Source: Ramlibacter terrae
GTDB taxonomy: Bacteria > Pseudomonadota > Gammaproteobacteria > Burkholderiales > Burkholderiaceae_C
Direction: 5' to 3'
Assembly: GCA_013127575.1 (NCBI GenBank)
Contig: CP053418.1
Span: 4,526,001-4,590,000 of the forward strand
DNA: 64,000 bases
Shown: positions 42,141-53,471 of the stretch, piece after piece
Layout: each line of letters starts with the position of its first letter
Numbering within the stretch: the stretch's first letter is position 1
Translations under genes and position numbers: made by a program
Notes under the pieces: model-generated
Seen by the model: only the letters and a program-made list of their open reading frames with translations
Told to the model about the DNA's origin: nothing
Databases searched by the model: none

Positions 42141-43162
42141 ATGGCCACCCTCCCCACCGAGTTCCCGCCCCTGCGCCTGGCAACGCTGCGCGACGGCAGC
42201 CGCGACGGCCAGCTCGTGCTGGTCGACGAAGCGCAGCGCCATTGCGCGGCCGTGCCCACGATCGCCCGCACGCTGCAGGCCGCGCTCGACGACTGGGCCG
42301 ACGTCGCCCCGCGCCTCGCACGCGAGCTGCAGCGGCTCGAAGACGGCAACTGGTCCGGCGCGCAGGCCTTCGACGCCGCCCAATGCATGGCGCCGCTGCC
42401 GCGGGCCTACCAGTGGGCCGACGCCTCCTGCTACCGCAACCACGCGCGCCTGATGTACCAGTGGCGCAAGGAACCGATCCCGCCGCGCTACGAAGACGAA
42501 CCGCTCGTGTACCGGGGCGGCTCCGACGTGATGCTCGGCCCGTGCGAGCCGCTGGTGGCGCGCGACGAGGCGCACAACATCGACCTCGAGGCCGAGATCG
42601 CCGTCATCACGACCGACGTGCCCATGGGGACGAGCGCCGAAGACGCGGTGAACCACATCGCGCTCGTGGTGCTGCTCAACGACGTGTCGCTGCGCGCGCT
42701 GATCCCGCCCGAGCTCTCGCGCGGCTTCGGCTTCTACCAAAGCAAGCCCGCCACGCACTTCGCGCCCGTGGCCGTCACGCCGGCCGCGCTCGGCGGCGCC
42801 TGGCGCGACGCCACGCTGCACCTGCCGGTGACGATCCACGTCAACGGCGAGTGGTTCGGCGCGCCGAACGCGGGCGAGGAACTGGTCTTCCACTTCGGCC
42901 AGGTTATCGCGCACTGGTGCAGACGCGCTCGCTGTGCGCGGGCAGCATCGTCGGCGCCGGCACGATCTCCAACGCCGATCCCGCCAGCGGCAACGCATGC
43001 ATCACCGAAGCGCGCGTGCGCGCCTCGCTGGCCGGCAAGCCCGACGCCGAACTGCGTCCCTATCTCCGCGACGGCGACCGCGTGCGCATCGAGGCCCTCG
43101 ACGGGCAGCGCAGCGTGTTCGGCGCCATCGACCCGGCCGTGCAGGTCCGCAAGGCCGGCTGA
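42141..43162 (+). CDS. Fumarylacetoacetate hydrolase-family protein (one frame break)
   Basis: About 340 residues. The FAH-type C-terminal barrel carries the metal-binding acidic residues in NIDLEAEIAVITTDVPMG; further conserved parts are HIALVVLLNDVSLRALIPPE, GFGFYQSKPATHFAPVAVTP and LCAGSIVGAGTISNADPASG. The family cleaves or decarboxylates 2,4-diketo acids made by ring fission. The break near 42913 (CACTGG) becomes AHLVQTRSLCAGS if C is restored in CCTGG. It follows the VOC gene by 8 bp. Fumarylpyruvate or acylpyruvate substrates are plausible. Confidence 0.88.
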
Positions 43163-43187
43163 TCCCCTCTTCACCCAAAGGCAAACC

Positions 43188-44666
43188 ATGAACGCACCGC
43201 ACCCCGTCGCGCACCCGATGCGCGACCGCATGATGATCAACGGCGAATGGTCCGCGGCCAGCAGCGGCGCGACCTTCGACGTGTTCAACCCCGCCACCGG
43301 CGAAGTGATCGCCAAGGTGCCGGAAGCGAGCGAGGCCGACATCGACCGCGCCGTGAAGGCCGCGCGCGCGGCGCTGGTGTCGCCTGCCTGGCGCGGCCTG
43401 ACGCCGTATGCCCGCGAGCGCCTGATTTCGAAGCTGGCCGACCTGGTGGAAGCCAACGCCGACGAGATCGCGCAGCTGGAGACCATGAACCGGGGCAAGC
43501 TGCTGCCGTGGTCGCACGCCATCGAAGTGGGCGGCAGCGCGCAGTGGCTGCGCTACATGGCCGGCTGGGCGACCAAGATCGAAGGCAGCACCTTCGATGT
43601 CTCGATCCCGTTCCCGCCCGGCACCAAGTACCGCACCTCCACGCAGCGCGTGCCGGTCGGCGTGGTCGGTGCGATCGTGCCCTGGAACTTCCCGCTGGCG
43701 ATGGCCGTGTGGAAGATCGCCCCGGCACTGGCCTGCGGCTGCACCGTGGTGCTCAAGCCCGCGGAAGAGACGCCGCTGACCGCGATCCGCCCGGCCGAGC
43801 TCGCGCTGGAAGCGGGCTTCCCGCCCGGCGTGCTGAACGTGGTGACGGGTGACGGCGAAACCGCCGGCGCCGCGCTGGTGCGCCATCCGGGCGTCGACAA
43901 GATCGCCTTCACCGGATCGACCGAAGTGGGCCGCCTGATCGGCGCGCAATGCGGCAAGGACATCCGCCGCGTCGCGCTGGAACTCGGCGGCAAGAGCCCC
44001 GTGATCGTGCTGGACGACATGGACGTCGAAACCGCCGTCGCCGGCGCTGCCGGCGCGATCTTCTTCAACCACGGCCGGTCTGCACCGCGGGCTCGCGCCT
44101 GTATGTCGCCAAGCACCTGTACGAGAAGGTCGTCGAAGGGCTGGCGCAGGTCGCCAACGGCACCGTGCTCGGCGCCGGCACCGACCCGAACGCGCAGATG
44201 GGCCCGATGGTCTCGGCACGGCACCGCGACCGCGTCAATCAGTTGATCGCCACCGGCGCCGCCGAAGGCGGCGAAGTCGTCGCCGGCGGCAAGCCGCACG
44301 ACGGCCCCGGCTACTTCGTGCGCCCGACCATCGTCGCCAACAGCGCGGGCAAGGACCTGACGCTGGTGCGCGAGGAAGTGTTCGGCCCGGTGCTGGTCGC
44401 CATGCCTTATTCCGACATCGACGACGTGCTGGCGCAGGCGAACAACTCGCTGTACGGCCTCGGCGCCAGCGTGTGGACGCACAGCCTGGAGAAGGCGCAG
44501 CGTGCCATCGACGCGCTGGACGCCGGCACCGTGTGGGTCAACACGCACAACATGGTCGACCAACATGCCTTTCGGCGGCTTCAAGGCGTCCGGCGTGGGC
44601 CGCGAGCACGGCCGCAGCGCCATCGAGGCCTACACGGAAACCAAGTCCGTCTGCATCGCCTACTGA
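43188..44666 (+). CDS. NAD(P)-dependent aldehyde dehydrogenase (two frame breaks)
   Basis: Aldehyde dehydrogenase of ~492 residues. Cofactor motifs are VVGAIVPWNFPLAMAVWKIA and KIAFTGSTEVGRLIG. The catalytic Glu is in ALELGGKSPVIVLDD, and the nucleophile Cys sits in GQVCTAGSR, which is regained when CCGG at 44075-44078 is read as CCAGG. The C-terminal NMPFGGFKASGVGREHG is normal; the break just before it near 44563 (ACCAAC) is not a CCWGG site. In the operon it would oxidise an aldehyde released during catabolism. Betaine-aldehyde-type enzymes are the nearest look-alikes. Confidence 0.93.
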
Positions 44667-44698
44667 TTTCCCATTCGAAAAACCGGAGACCCTCCCTG

Positions 44699-45710
44699 AT
44701 GTTCCGTCGTACCGTTTTCGCGGCAGCCGCCGCTGCCGCCTGCCTGCTTGCCCTGCCCGCCGCCGCCCAGACCACGCTCACCGTGTCCAACTGGGTGCCG
44801 GCCGGCCACCCCGTGGCCACCGCCATCACGGCGTGGACGCAGGAGGTCGAGAAGGCCACCGCCGGCCGCGTCGTCAGTTCCGTGTGCTGCCCAAGGCCGT
44901 CGCTTCGCCGCCCGCGCACTTCAACGCCATCCGTGACGGCCTGGCCGACGTCAGCTTCACGGTGCTGGGCTACACGCCGGGCCGCTTCGCGCTGTCGGAA
45001 GTCGCCGAGCTGCCGCTGATGGGCACCACGGCCGAATCGAACTCGGTGGCCCTGCAGCGCGTGGCCTCGAAGCACCCGCAGTTCATGAACGAGTACAAGG
45101 ACGTCAAGGTGCTCGCGCTGTTCACGCACGGCCCCGGCGTGATCCACAACGCCAAGAAGCCGATCCAGTCGCTCGACGACCTGAAGGGGCTGAAGTTCCG
45201 CGTCGGCGGCGGCGTGGTCAACGAAGTGGGCAAGCTGCTGGACGCCAACACCACGCTCAAGCCCGCGACGGAGTCGTACGAGCTGCTGTCCACCGGCGTG
45301 ATGGACGGCGTGTTCCTGCCGATGGAGTCCATCTCCACGTACAAGATCGACAAGCTGATCCGGCACTCGACCACCTTCCCCGGCGGCCTCTACAACTCCG
45401 CGTTCCTCGTGATGATGAACAAGGATGCGTACGGCAAGATCCCGGCCGCCGACCGCGCCATCGTCGACCAGCTCTCGGGCGAGCCGTTCGCCCGCGCGCT
45501 GGGCCGCTCGTTCGACGCCAAGGACCGCGAAGGCGCGGCCGTGGCGCAGGCCAGCGGCATCAAGGTGGTCCAGGCTTCGCCGGCGTTCGTGAACGCGGTG
45601 CAGGCCAAGGTCGCCACGCTGGAGAAGACCGGGTCGAGACCGCCAAGGGCAAGGGCTTGGCCAACGCCGAGCAGGTGCTCAAGGACTTCCGCACCGAGGC
45701 GCGCAAGTAA
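44699..45710 (+). CDS. dctP: TRAP transporter solute-binding protein (two frame breaks)
   Basis: Periplasmic DctP-type receptor of ~337 residues. Signal peptide RTVFAAAAAAACLLALPAAA is followed by the mature TLTVSNWVPAGHPVATAI. The conserved central strand region is LDDLKGLKFRVGGGVVNEVG, and MDGVFLPMESISTYKIDKLI resembles subfamilies that bind organic acids. Breaks are near 44878 and 45632 (ACCGGGTC; ACCTGGGTC gives TWVETAKGKG). It is the first gene of a complete P-Q-M TRAP set embedded in the catabolic operon, so it should bind the pathway substrate or a precursor. Confidence 0.92.
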
Positions 45711-46235
45711 ATGGCGAAGCCGCAGGGGCTGCTGGTGCCCGCGGCCGAGAAGCTGGGGCGCGCGCTCGCCGCCCCTGGCGGGCCTGGCCCTGCTGGCCAT
45801 GATGCTGCTGACCTTCGTCGACGTGATGGGCCGCAAGTTCTGGGTCTCGGTGCCCGGCGCGCTGGAGGTCAGCGAAGCGCTGATGGTGGTGGTGCTGTTC
45901 TCCGGCCTGCCGCTGGTGGCTGGCACGCCGAACACGTCGTGTTCGAGCTCGTCGACAAGGTCTACAAGGGCCGCTCGGCGATCTGGTCGCGCGTGTTCAT
46001 GGACGTCTTCTGCGCCGTCGTCTTCGGCGCGCTCGGCGTCGCGCTCTGGGGCTTCGCCGGCCGCACCATGGAAGAAGGCGAAGTCAGCGTGTACCTGAAG
46101 TGGCCGGTCGGCTGGTTCGTGTACCTGATGGCCGTCCTCGTCTGCCTCTCGGGCCTGATGCACCTGCTGCGCGCCCTCACCCTCGACCTGCATCCCGAAC
46201 AAGAAGAAGCCCATTCCTCCGGGCCCACGACATGA
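45711..46235 (+). CDS. dctQ: TRAP transporter small permease (two frame breaks)
   Basis: DctQ-type four-helix membrane protein of ~175 residues: LAGLALLAMMLLTFVDVMGR, ALEVSEALMVVVLFSGLPLV, RVFMDVFCAVVFGALGVALW and WPVGWFVYLMAVLVCLSGLM. Breaks are near 45775 (an extra C in CCCCTGG) and 45926 (GCTGG; GCCTGG gives AWHAEHVVFELV). It begins directly after the dctP stop and overlaps dctM by ATGA. Confidence 0.9.
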   Translation: MAKPQGLLVPAAEKLGRALAAPGGPGPAGHDAADLRRRDGPQVLGLGARRAGGQRSADGGGAVLRPAAGGWHAEHVVFELVDKVYKGRSAIWSRVFMDVFCAVVFGALGVALWGFAGRTMEEGEVSVYLKWPVGWFVYLMAVLVCLSGLMHLLRALTLDLHPEQEEAHSSGPTT

Positions 46236-47524
46236 CCGCCTGTTTGCTCGGATTCCTCGCCATCTTCGCCATGATGGCGCTGCGCATCCCCATCGCCGTG
46301 GCGATGGGCGTGGTCGGCTTCGCCGGACTCGCCCTGCTGCGCAACTGGAACGTCGCCGTCGCCTCCACGCTGGAAGTGGTCAAGAGCACCGGCTTCTCGT
46401 ACACGCTGTCGGTGGTGCCGCTGTTCATCCTGATGGGCAACCTGACCGCGCGCGCCGGCATGGCGCGCGAACTGTTCGACCTGGCGCGTTCGTTCATCGG
46501 CCACTTCCGCGGCGGCCTGGCGATGGCCACGGTCGGCGCCTGCGCGGGCTTCGGCGCGATCTGCGGCTCGTCCATCGCGACGGCCGCCACCATGGCCAAG
46601 GTCGCGTATCCGGCCATGAAGGACATGGGGTACAGCGACGAACTGTCCACCGGCGCGATCTCCTCCGGCGGCACGCTGGGCATCCTGATCCCGCCGTCCA
46701 CCGTGATGGTTATCTACGGGATCATGACCGAGACCAGCATCGGCAAGCTGTTCGCCGCCGGCATCATCCCGGGCATCCTGATGACGCTGATGCTGTGCCT
46801 GGCGGTCCTGTACATCGTGTGGCGCAATCCGGCCGCCGGCGCCGCCAGCGAACGCCAGACCCGGGGCCAGCGCCTGCGCGCGCTGCGCGAGATCTGGGGC
46901 GTGGTGCTGCTGTTCGGCCTGGTGATGGGCGGCATCTACGGCGGCCTGTTCACGGCGACCGAGGGGGCGGGCTTCGGCGCTTTCGGCGCCTTCGTGTTCG
47001 CGCTGTCGCGCCGCGTGCTGACGATGCGCGTGCTGGGCGAGATCCTCTCCGAATCGGCGCGCACCACGGCGATGCTGTTCACCATCCTGATGGGCGCGCT
47101 GATCTTCGGCAACTTCGTCAACTTTACGGGCATGCCCGATGCGCTGAAGGAGTTCGTGCAGCAGTTCGGCGTGCACCCGATCATGGTGATCGTGGCGATC
47201 TGCGTCATCTACGTCGTGCTCGGCACGGCGATGGAGGAACTGTCGATGATCCTGCTGACGGTGCCGGTGTTCTTCCCGCTGGTCACGCAGCTCGGCTTCG
47301 ACCCGCACTGGTTCGGCGTGCTGATCGTGACGGTGGTGATGATCGGGCTGATCAGCCCGCCGGTGGGCATGAACCTGTTCGTGCTGACCTCGCTGCTGCC
47401 GAAGGTTTCGCTCGAGACGGTGTTCCGCGGCGTCTGGCCTTTCCTCTGGGCGCAACTCGCCTGCCTGGCGCTGTTGATTGCCTTCCCGGGCATTGCGCTG
47501 TACATCCTGCAATTCATGAAGTGA
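46232..47524 (+). CDS. dctM: TRAP transporter large permease
   Basis: Intact 430-residue DctM-type permease with about twelve hydrophobic helices. Family motifs include LFILMGNLTARAGMARELFD, GFGAICGSSIATAATMAKVA, GAISSGGTLGILIPPSTVMV and IGLISPPVGMNLFVL. It forms the sodium-driven transport channel with DctQ. One of the few long genes here with no frame break. Confidence 0.96.
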   Translation: MTACLLGFLAIFAMMALRIPIAVAMGVVGFAGLALLRNWNVAVASTLEVVKSTGFSYTLSVVPLFILMGNLTARAGMARELFDLARSFIGHFRGGLAMATVGACAGFGAICGSSIATAATMAKVAYPAMKDMGYSDELSTGAISSGGTLGILIPPSTVMVIYGIMTETSIGKLFAAGIIPGILMTLMLCLAVLYIVWRNPAAGAASERQTRGQRLRALREIWGVVLLFGLVMGGIYGGLFTATEGAGFGAFGAFVFALSRRVLTMRVLGEILSESARTTAMLFTILMGALIFGNFVNFTGMPDALKEFVQQFGVHPIMVIVAICVIYVVLGTAMEELSMILLTVPVFFPLVTQLGFDPHWFGVLIVTVVMIGLISPPVGMNLFVLTSLLPKVSLETVFRGVWPFLWAQLACLALLIAFPGIALYILQFMK

Positions 47525-47532
47525 GAAAGCAA

Positions 47533-48451
47533 ATGGCAATGAACATCGGATTCATCGGACTCGGCGTGATGGGCTCGCCGATGGCCACGCACCGGCCAAG
47601 GCCGGCCACCGCCTCGCGTTGCTGGACGCGAACCCCGAGGTGGCGCAGAAGCTGGCGCACGAGATCGGCGGCGAAGCGCAGGCCTTCGCCACGCCGCGCG
47701 AAGTGGCTGCGCACAGCGACATCGTCATCACCATGCTGCCGAACGGCCGGTGGTGAAGGAAGTGGTGCTGGGCGCGGACGGCGTCGTGCACGGCCTGAAG
47801 GCCGGCTCCGTGCTGCTGGACACCTCGTCATGCGAACCGTGGCTGACGCAGCAGACCGCCGCCGGCCGGCCGAGCGCGGCTGCACGATGGTCGACGCGCC
47901 GGTGTCGGGGGCCCAGTGGGGCGCCATCGACGCCAAGCTGGTGTTCATGGTCGGCGGCTCCGACGCCGACGTGGCGCGCGTCAAGCCGCTGATGGACGTG
48001 ATGGGCCGCGCGATGTTCCACCGGGCGGGGTCGGCAGCGGCCACGCCATGAAGTGCATCAACAACTGCATCACGGCAATCACGTTGGCGAACACGGCCGA
48101 AGGCCTGGTGGCCGGCAAGCGCTACGGGCTGGACCCGAAGGTGATGGTCGACGTGCTGAACGAATCCACCGGCGGTTCGTGGATCACGCAGACGCACTTC
48201 AACCAGCGCGTGTTCAACCGCAAGTTCGACGACCCGTTCAAGCTGGAGCTGATGCTCAAGGACATGGGCATCGCCATCGGCCTCGCCGCCGAGACCGACA
48301 CGCCGGTGCCGATCTGGGGCTGGGCCAGCAGTTGTGGCGCATGGCCGACCACGCCGCGGGTTCGGGCGCCAGCGTCAGCGAACTGGTGCGCTGGGTCGAG
48401 AACCAGTCCGGCACCGAGCTCACGCCCGGCGCCACGCCGCGCAAGGAGTAG
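47533..48451 (+). CDS. 3-hydroxyisobutyrate dehydrogenase-family reductase (five frame breaks)
   Basis: NAD(P)-dependent beta-hydroxyacid dehydrogenase of ~306 residues. The N-terminal Rossmann motif is MNIGFIGLGVMGSPMATHLA; substrate-contact DAPVSGAQWGA and the catalytic Lys region GHAMKCINNCITAITLANTA follow. At least four of the five breaks (47592, 47747, 47868, 48319) are cured by one base in a CCWGG-like string, for example GLAERGCTMVDAPVSG and IWGLGQQLWRMADH. Possible activities include tartronate semialdehyde, 2-hydroxy-3-oxopropionate or a pathway-specific hydroxyacid; the operon suggests the last. Confidence 0.88.
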
Positions 48452-48455
48452 AACG

Positions 48456-49817
48456 ATGCAACCCGAACTGCAACTCGCGCGCTTCGTCACCAGCCTGCGC
48501 GCGTCCGACGTCGCTCCCGACGCGCTGCGCACCACGCGGCGCGTGCTGCTCGCCGCCATCGGCACCGGCATCGCCGGCTCCGGCGAAGACGGCATCGAAG
48601 CGCTGCGTGGGCTGCTGCTGGATCGCGGCGGCAAGGCCGAAGCGACCAGCCTCGTCTTCGGCGACAAGCTGCCCGCGATGGCCGGCGCGCAGTTGAACGG
48701 CACGATGTGCCGCGCGCTCGACTACTGCGACGCGATGGCGCCCGGCATCCACATCGGCTCGTCGCTGGTGCCTGCAGCGCTGGCCGCGGCGGAACTGAAG
48801 GGCGGCTGCAGCGGTTCGGAGTTCCCCGGCGGCGCTGGTCGCCGGCTGCGAGCTCGGTGCGCGCTTCAACCTGACCGAGGCGATGTACGACGGCTTCGAC
48901 CCGACCGGCGTGGCCATCGTGTTCCCCGCGACCGCGGCGGCTGCACGCGTGCTGGGACTCGACGAGAAGCAGACGCTCAACGCGCTGGGTCTTGCCTTCA
49001 ACCGTTGCGGCGGCAGCTTCCAGAGCAACATCGACGGCACGCTGGCCGTCCGCGTGATCCGGGCTGGGTCGCCGCCACCGGCGTCGAGTGCGCGCAGATG
49101 GCGCAGCGCGGCATCACGGGCCCGCGCAACTTCCCCGGGCGGCATCTACGGCTACGCGCACCTGTACGGCCGCGGCAAGCTCCAGCCCGACGACGTGGTG
49201 GCAGGCCTCGGCACCGAATGGCGCCTGAACCGCATGATGTTCAAGAAGTACCCGAGCTGCGGCGCCACGCAGGGCCTGACGGAACTGACGCTGCAGATGG
49301 TGCGCGAGTTCGGCATCACACCCGACAAGGTGCGCAGTGTCGAAGTGCGGCTGAATCCGTATTGCCATCGGCTCGTCGGCCACGAGTTCGAGCTCGGCGA
49401 CAACCCGCGCGTCAACGCGCAGTTCAGCGTGCAGTACTGCGTGGCGAACGCGATCGTGCGGTCGTCGTCGAAGCTGGCCCACTTCAAGCCGGAGCAGGTG
49501 GCGGACCCTGCCGTGCTCGAACTCGCCAAGCGCGTGACCGCCGTCTCCGATCCTGCGCTGGACGAACGCGGGCACTCCTCGGTGGACGTCAAGCTGACCA
49601 CCACCGGGGGCACGGTGCACGAGCGCAAGCTCGACGTGTCGCCCGGCTATCCGGGCAACGAGCTGAACGACCAGCAGCAGCAGGCGCGCTTCATGGATTG
49701 CATGGAGTACGCGGCGCGGCCCTTGCCGAAGGAACAGGTGCAGGGGTTCTGGGGGATGTGGAGCGGCTGGACAGCTTGTCCGATGCGCGCAAGCTGATGG
49801 ACTGGCTGGTAGTGTGA
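48456..49817 (+). CDS. MmgE/PrpD-family protein (four frame breaks)
   Basis: About 450 residues of the 2-methylcitrate dehydratase/cis-aconitate decarboxylase-like family: LNGTMCRALDYCDAMAPGIH (normally D-x-D-D), GCELGARFNLTEAMYDGFDP, AFNRCGGSFQSNIDGTLAVR and MFKKYPSCGATQGLTELTLQ. Breaks at 48824 and 49133 both read CCCCGG in place of CCTGG; near 49062 CCGGG stands for CCAGGG (IQGWVAATG); the last is near 49757 and gives the end SDARKLMDWLVV. It is the last gene of the operon and likely handles a dicarboxylic or tricarboxylic intermediate. Confidence 0.87.
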   Translation: MQPELQLARFVTSLRASDVAPDALRTTRRVLLAAIGTGIAGSGEDGIEALRGLLLDRGGKAEATSLVFGDKLPAMAGAQLNGTMCRALDYCDAMAPGIHIGSSLVPAALAAAELKGGCSGSEFPGGAGRRLRARCALQPDRGDVRRLRPDRRGHRVPRDRGGCTRAGTRREADAQRAGSCLQPLRRQLPEQHRRHAGRPRDPGWVAATGVECAQMAQRGITGPRNFPGRHLRLRAPVRPRQAPARRRGGRPRHRMAPEPHDVQEVPELRRHAGPDGTDAADGARVRHHTRQGAQCRSAAESVLPSARRPRVRARRQPARQRAVQRAVLRGERDRAVVVEAGPLQAGAGGGPCRARTRQARDRRLRSCAGRTRALLGGRQADHHRGHGARAQARRVARLSGQRAERPAAAGALHGLHGVRGAALAEGTGAGVLGDVERLDSLSDARKLMDWLVV

Positions 49818-49822
49818 GGTCG

Positions 49823-50673
49823 TCATCCCCGACGAGGACGCAACGGGTTGAACCCCGTGATCAGCACCGTCGCCGCCAGCACCAGCAGCGCGCCCGGCAG
49901 CATGCCCGAGGTGACCGGCTCGTCGAGGAACAGTGCGCCCCAGGTCACGCCGAACAGCGGAATCATCAGCGCCGACGACGTCGCGGCCGTCGCGGGGATC
50001 TCCCGCATCAGCCGCATGCTGATCCAGTACATCAGCCCGGACGTCACCATCCCGAGCAGCAGCACGGTCAGCACCGCGGCCGTCGTCGGCCGCATCGAAG
50101 GCGCCGTCACCGCGGTCGGCAGCAACAGCACCACCGTCGCGCCAACGTGGGCGACGGCCGAGGCCCCCAGCGGCTGCTGCGTCAAGGTCGCGCGCTTCAT
50201 CAGGATCGCGCCGACGCCGTAGCTCGCCGACGCCAGCGTGCAGGCGAGCGCGGCCAGCACCACCTTCGTCTCCACCGCCACCGGCCCCAGCCGCACCAGC
50301 AACGCCACGCCGGCGAAGCCCAGTGCGCAACCCGCGAGGCGCCGGCGCGTCAGGCGCTCGTCGCCCATCGCCGCCGCGCCGAGCATGCTGAAGAGCGGCG
50401 CGGTCGCGTTCAGGATCGCGGAGTACCCAGCGGGCAGCGACAGCGCCGCATAGTTGAACAGCAGGAACGGTGCGGCGATGGTCAGCACGCTCAGCACCGC
50501 CAGCCGCGGCCACGCTGCGCGCACCGGCCAGCGTTCGTTCATCACGCGCATGATCACCGCCAGCACCACGGCCGCCAATGCGCAGCGCAAACCGGCCAGG
50601 CCCCACGGCCCGAAGGCGGGGCTGGCGATGCGGATCAGGGGAAAAGACGCACCCCACAGGGCGGAGAGGAAGA

Positions 50674-50701
<28 letters not shown>
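49823..50701 (-). CDS. EamA/DMT-family exporter
   Basis: Intact 292-residue protein with ten hydrophobic helices in two EamA repeats (LIFLSALWGASFPLIRIASP at the start; ASYGVGAILMKRATLTQQPL opening the second half; ATSSALMIPLFGVTWGALFL). Typically exports metabolites or amino acids; substrate unknown. Its start overlaps the 3' end of truC on the same strand by 28 bp, and its stop is 5 bp from the convergent PrpD-family gene. Confidence 0.92.
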
Positions 50702-52547
<1,846 letters not shown>

Positions 52548-52548
<1 letters not shown>

Positions 52549-53383
52549 TGCAGGTCCTCTCGGAGCACGCCTGCTGGGGCGGCACGCAAGGCTTCTACCA
52601 GCACGATTCGGCCGAGATCGGCCTGCCGATGCGCTTCGGCGTGTTCGCGCCGCCGCAGGCGCGCAGCGGCCCGGTGCCGGTCGTGCTGTTCCCCGGCGGG
52701 CCTCACGTGCAACGAGGAGACCTTCGCCATCAAGGCCGGCGCGCAGCGCACCGCCGCCGAACTCGGGCTGATGCTGGTGACGCCGGACACCAGCCCGCGC
52801 GGCGTCGACATCCCGGGCGCGGATGCCGAATGGGATTTCGGCATCGGCGCCGGCTTCTACCTCGACGCCACCCAGGCGCCGTGGTCCACGCACTTCCGCA
52901 TGGAGAGCTGGATCACGCGCGAGCTGCCCGGCGTGGTGGCCGCGAACTTCCCCGCGCGTGCCGAGGGATGGGGCATCTGCGGCCACTCCATGGGCGGCCA
53001 CGGCGCGCTGACCCGGCGTTGCGGCACCCCGGCCGCTACCGCAGCGTGTCGGCGCTGGCGCCCATCGCCAACCCGTCGCGCGTGCCCCGGGGCGAGAAGG
53101 CTTTCTCGCGCTACCGGGCGACGACCGCGAAAGCTGGAAACGGCACGACGCCGCCGAACTGATCGCCGCGGGCGCCCGCACGCCGCCGCTGCTGGTCGAC
53201 CGGGGGTTGGCCGACAAGTTCCTCGCCGAGCAACTGGCGCCCGACCGCCTGGAAAGCGCCTGCCGGGCCGCCGGCCAGCCGCTGGACCTGCGGCGCCATG
53301 CCGGGTACGACCACGGCTATTTCTTCATCGCCACCTTCATCGCCGACCATTTGCGGCACCACGCGGCGCTCTTAAACGGCTGA
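52548..53383 (+). CDS. fghA: S-formylglutathione hydrolase (three frame breaks)
   Basis: Serine esterase of ~278 residues that releases formate and glutathione, completing formaldehyde detoxification with FrmA. The nucleophile is in GICGHSMGGHGAL, and the His is in HAGYDHGYFFIATFIADH. All three breaks lie at CCTGG-type sites: 52691 (CCCCGG; gives FLAGLTCNEETF), 53022 (ALTLALRHPGRYRSVSAL) and 53115 (RYLGDDRESWKRHDA). These corrected strings match the known family closely. No frmR-type repressor gene is adjacent. Confidence 0.93.
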
Positions 53384-53471
53384 GCTGCCGATTTCGTCAC
53401 GCCAGCCGTCGTAACAACTGGTGACAAGGGACTGTCCCTGCGCTACAAACGCAGGGAATGGGAAGGATGCC

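Noticed and set aside
45962..47539. 525-codon frame opposite the TRAP genes
   Set aside because: His/Arg/Gln-rich composition typical of the antisense of GC-rich membrane-protein genes; dctM on the plus strand is intact and well supported.
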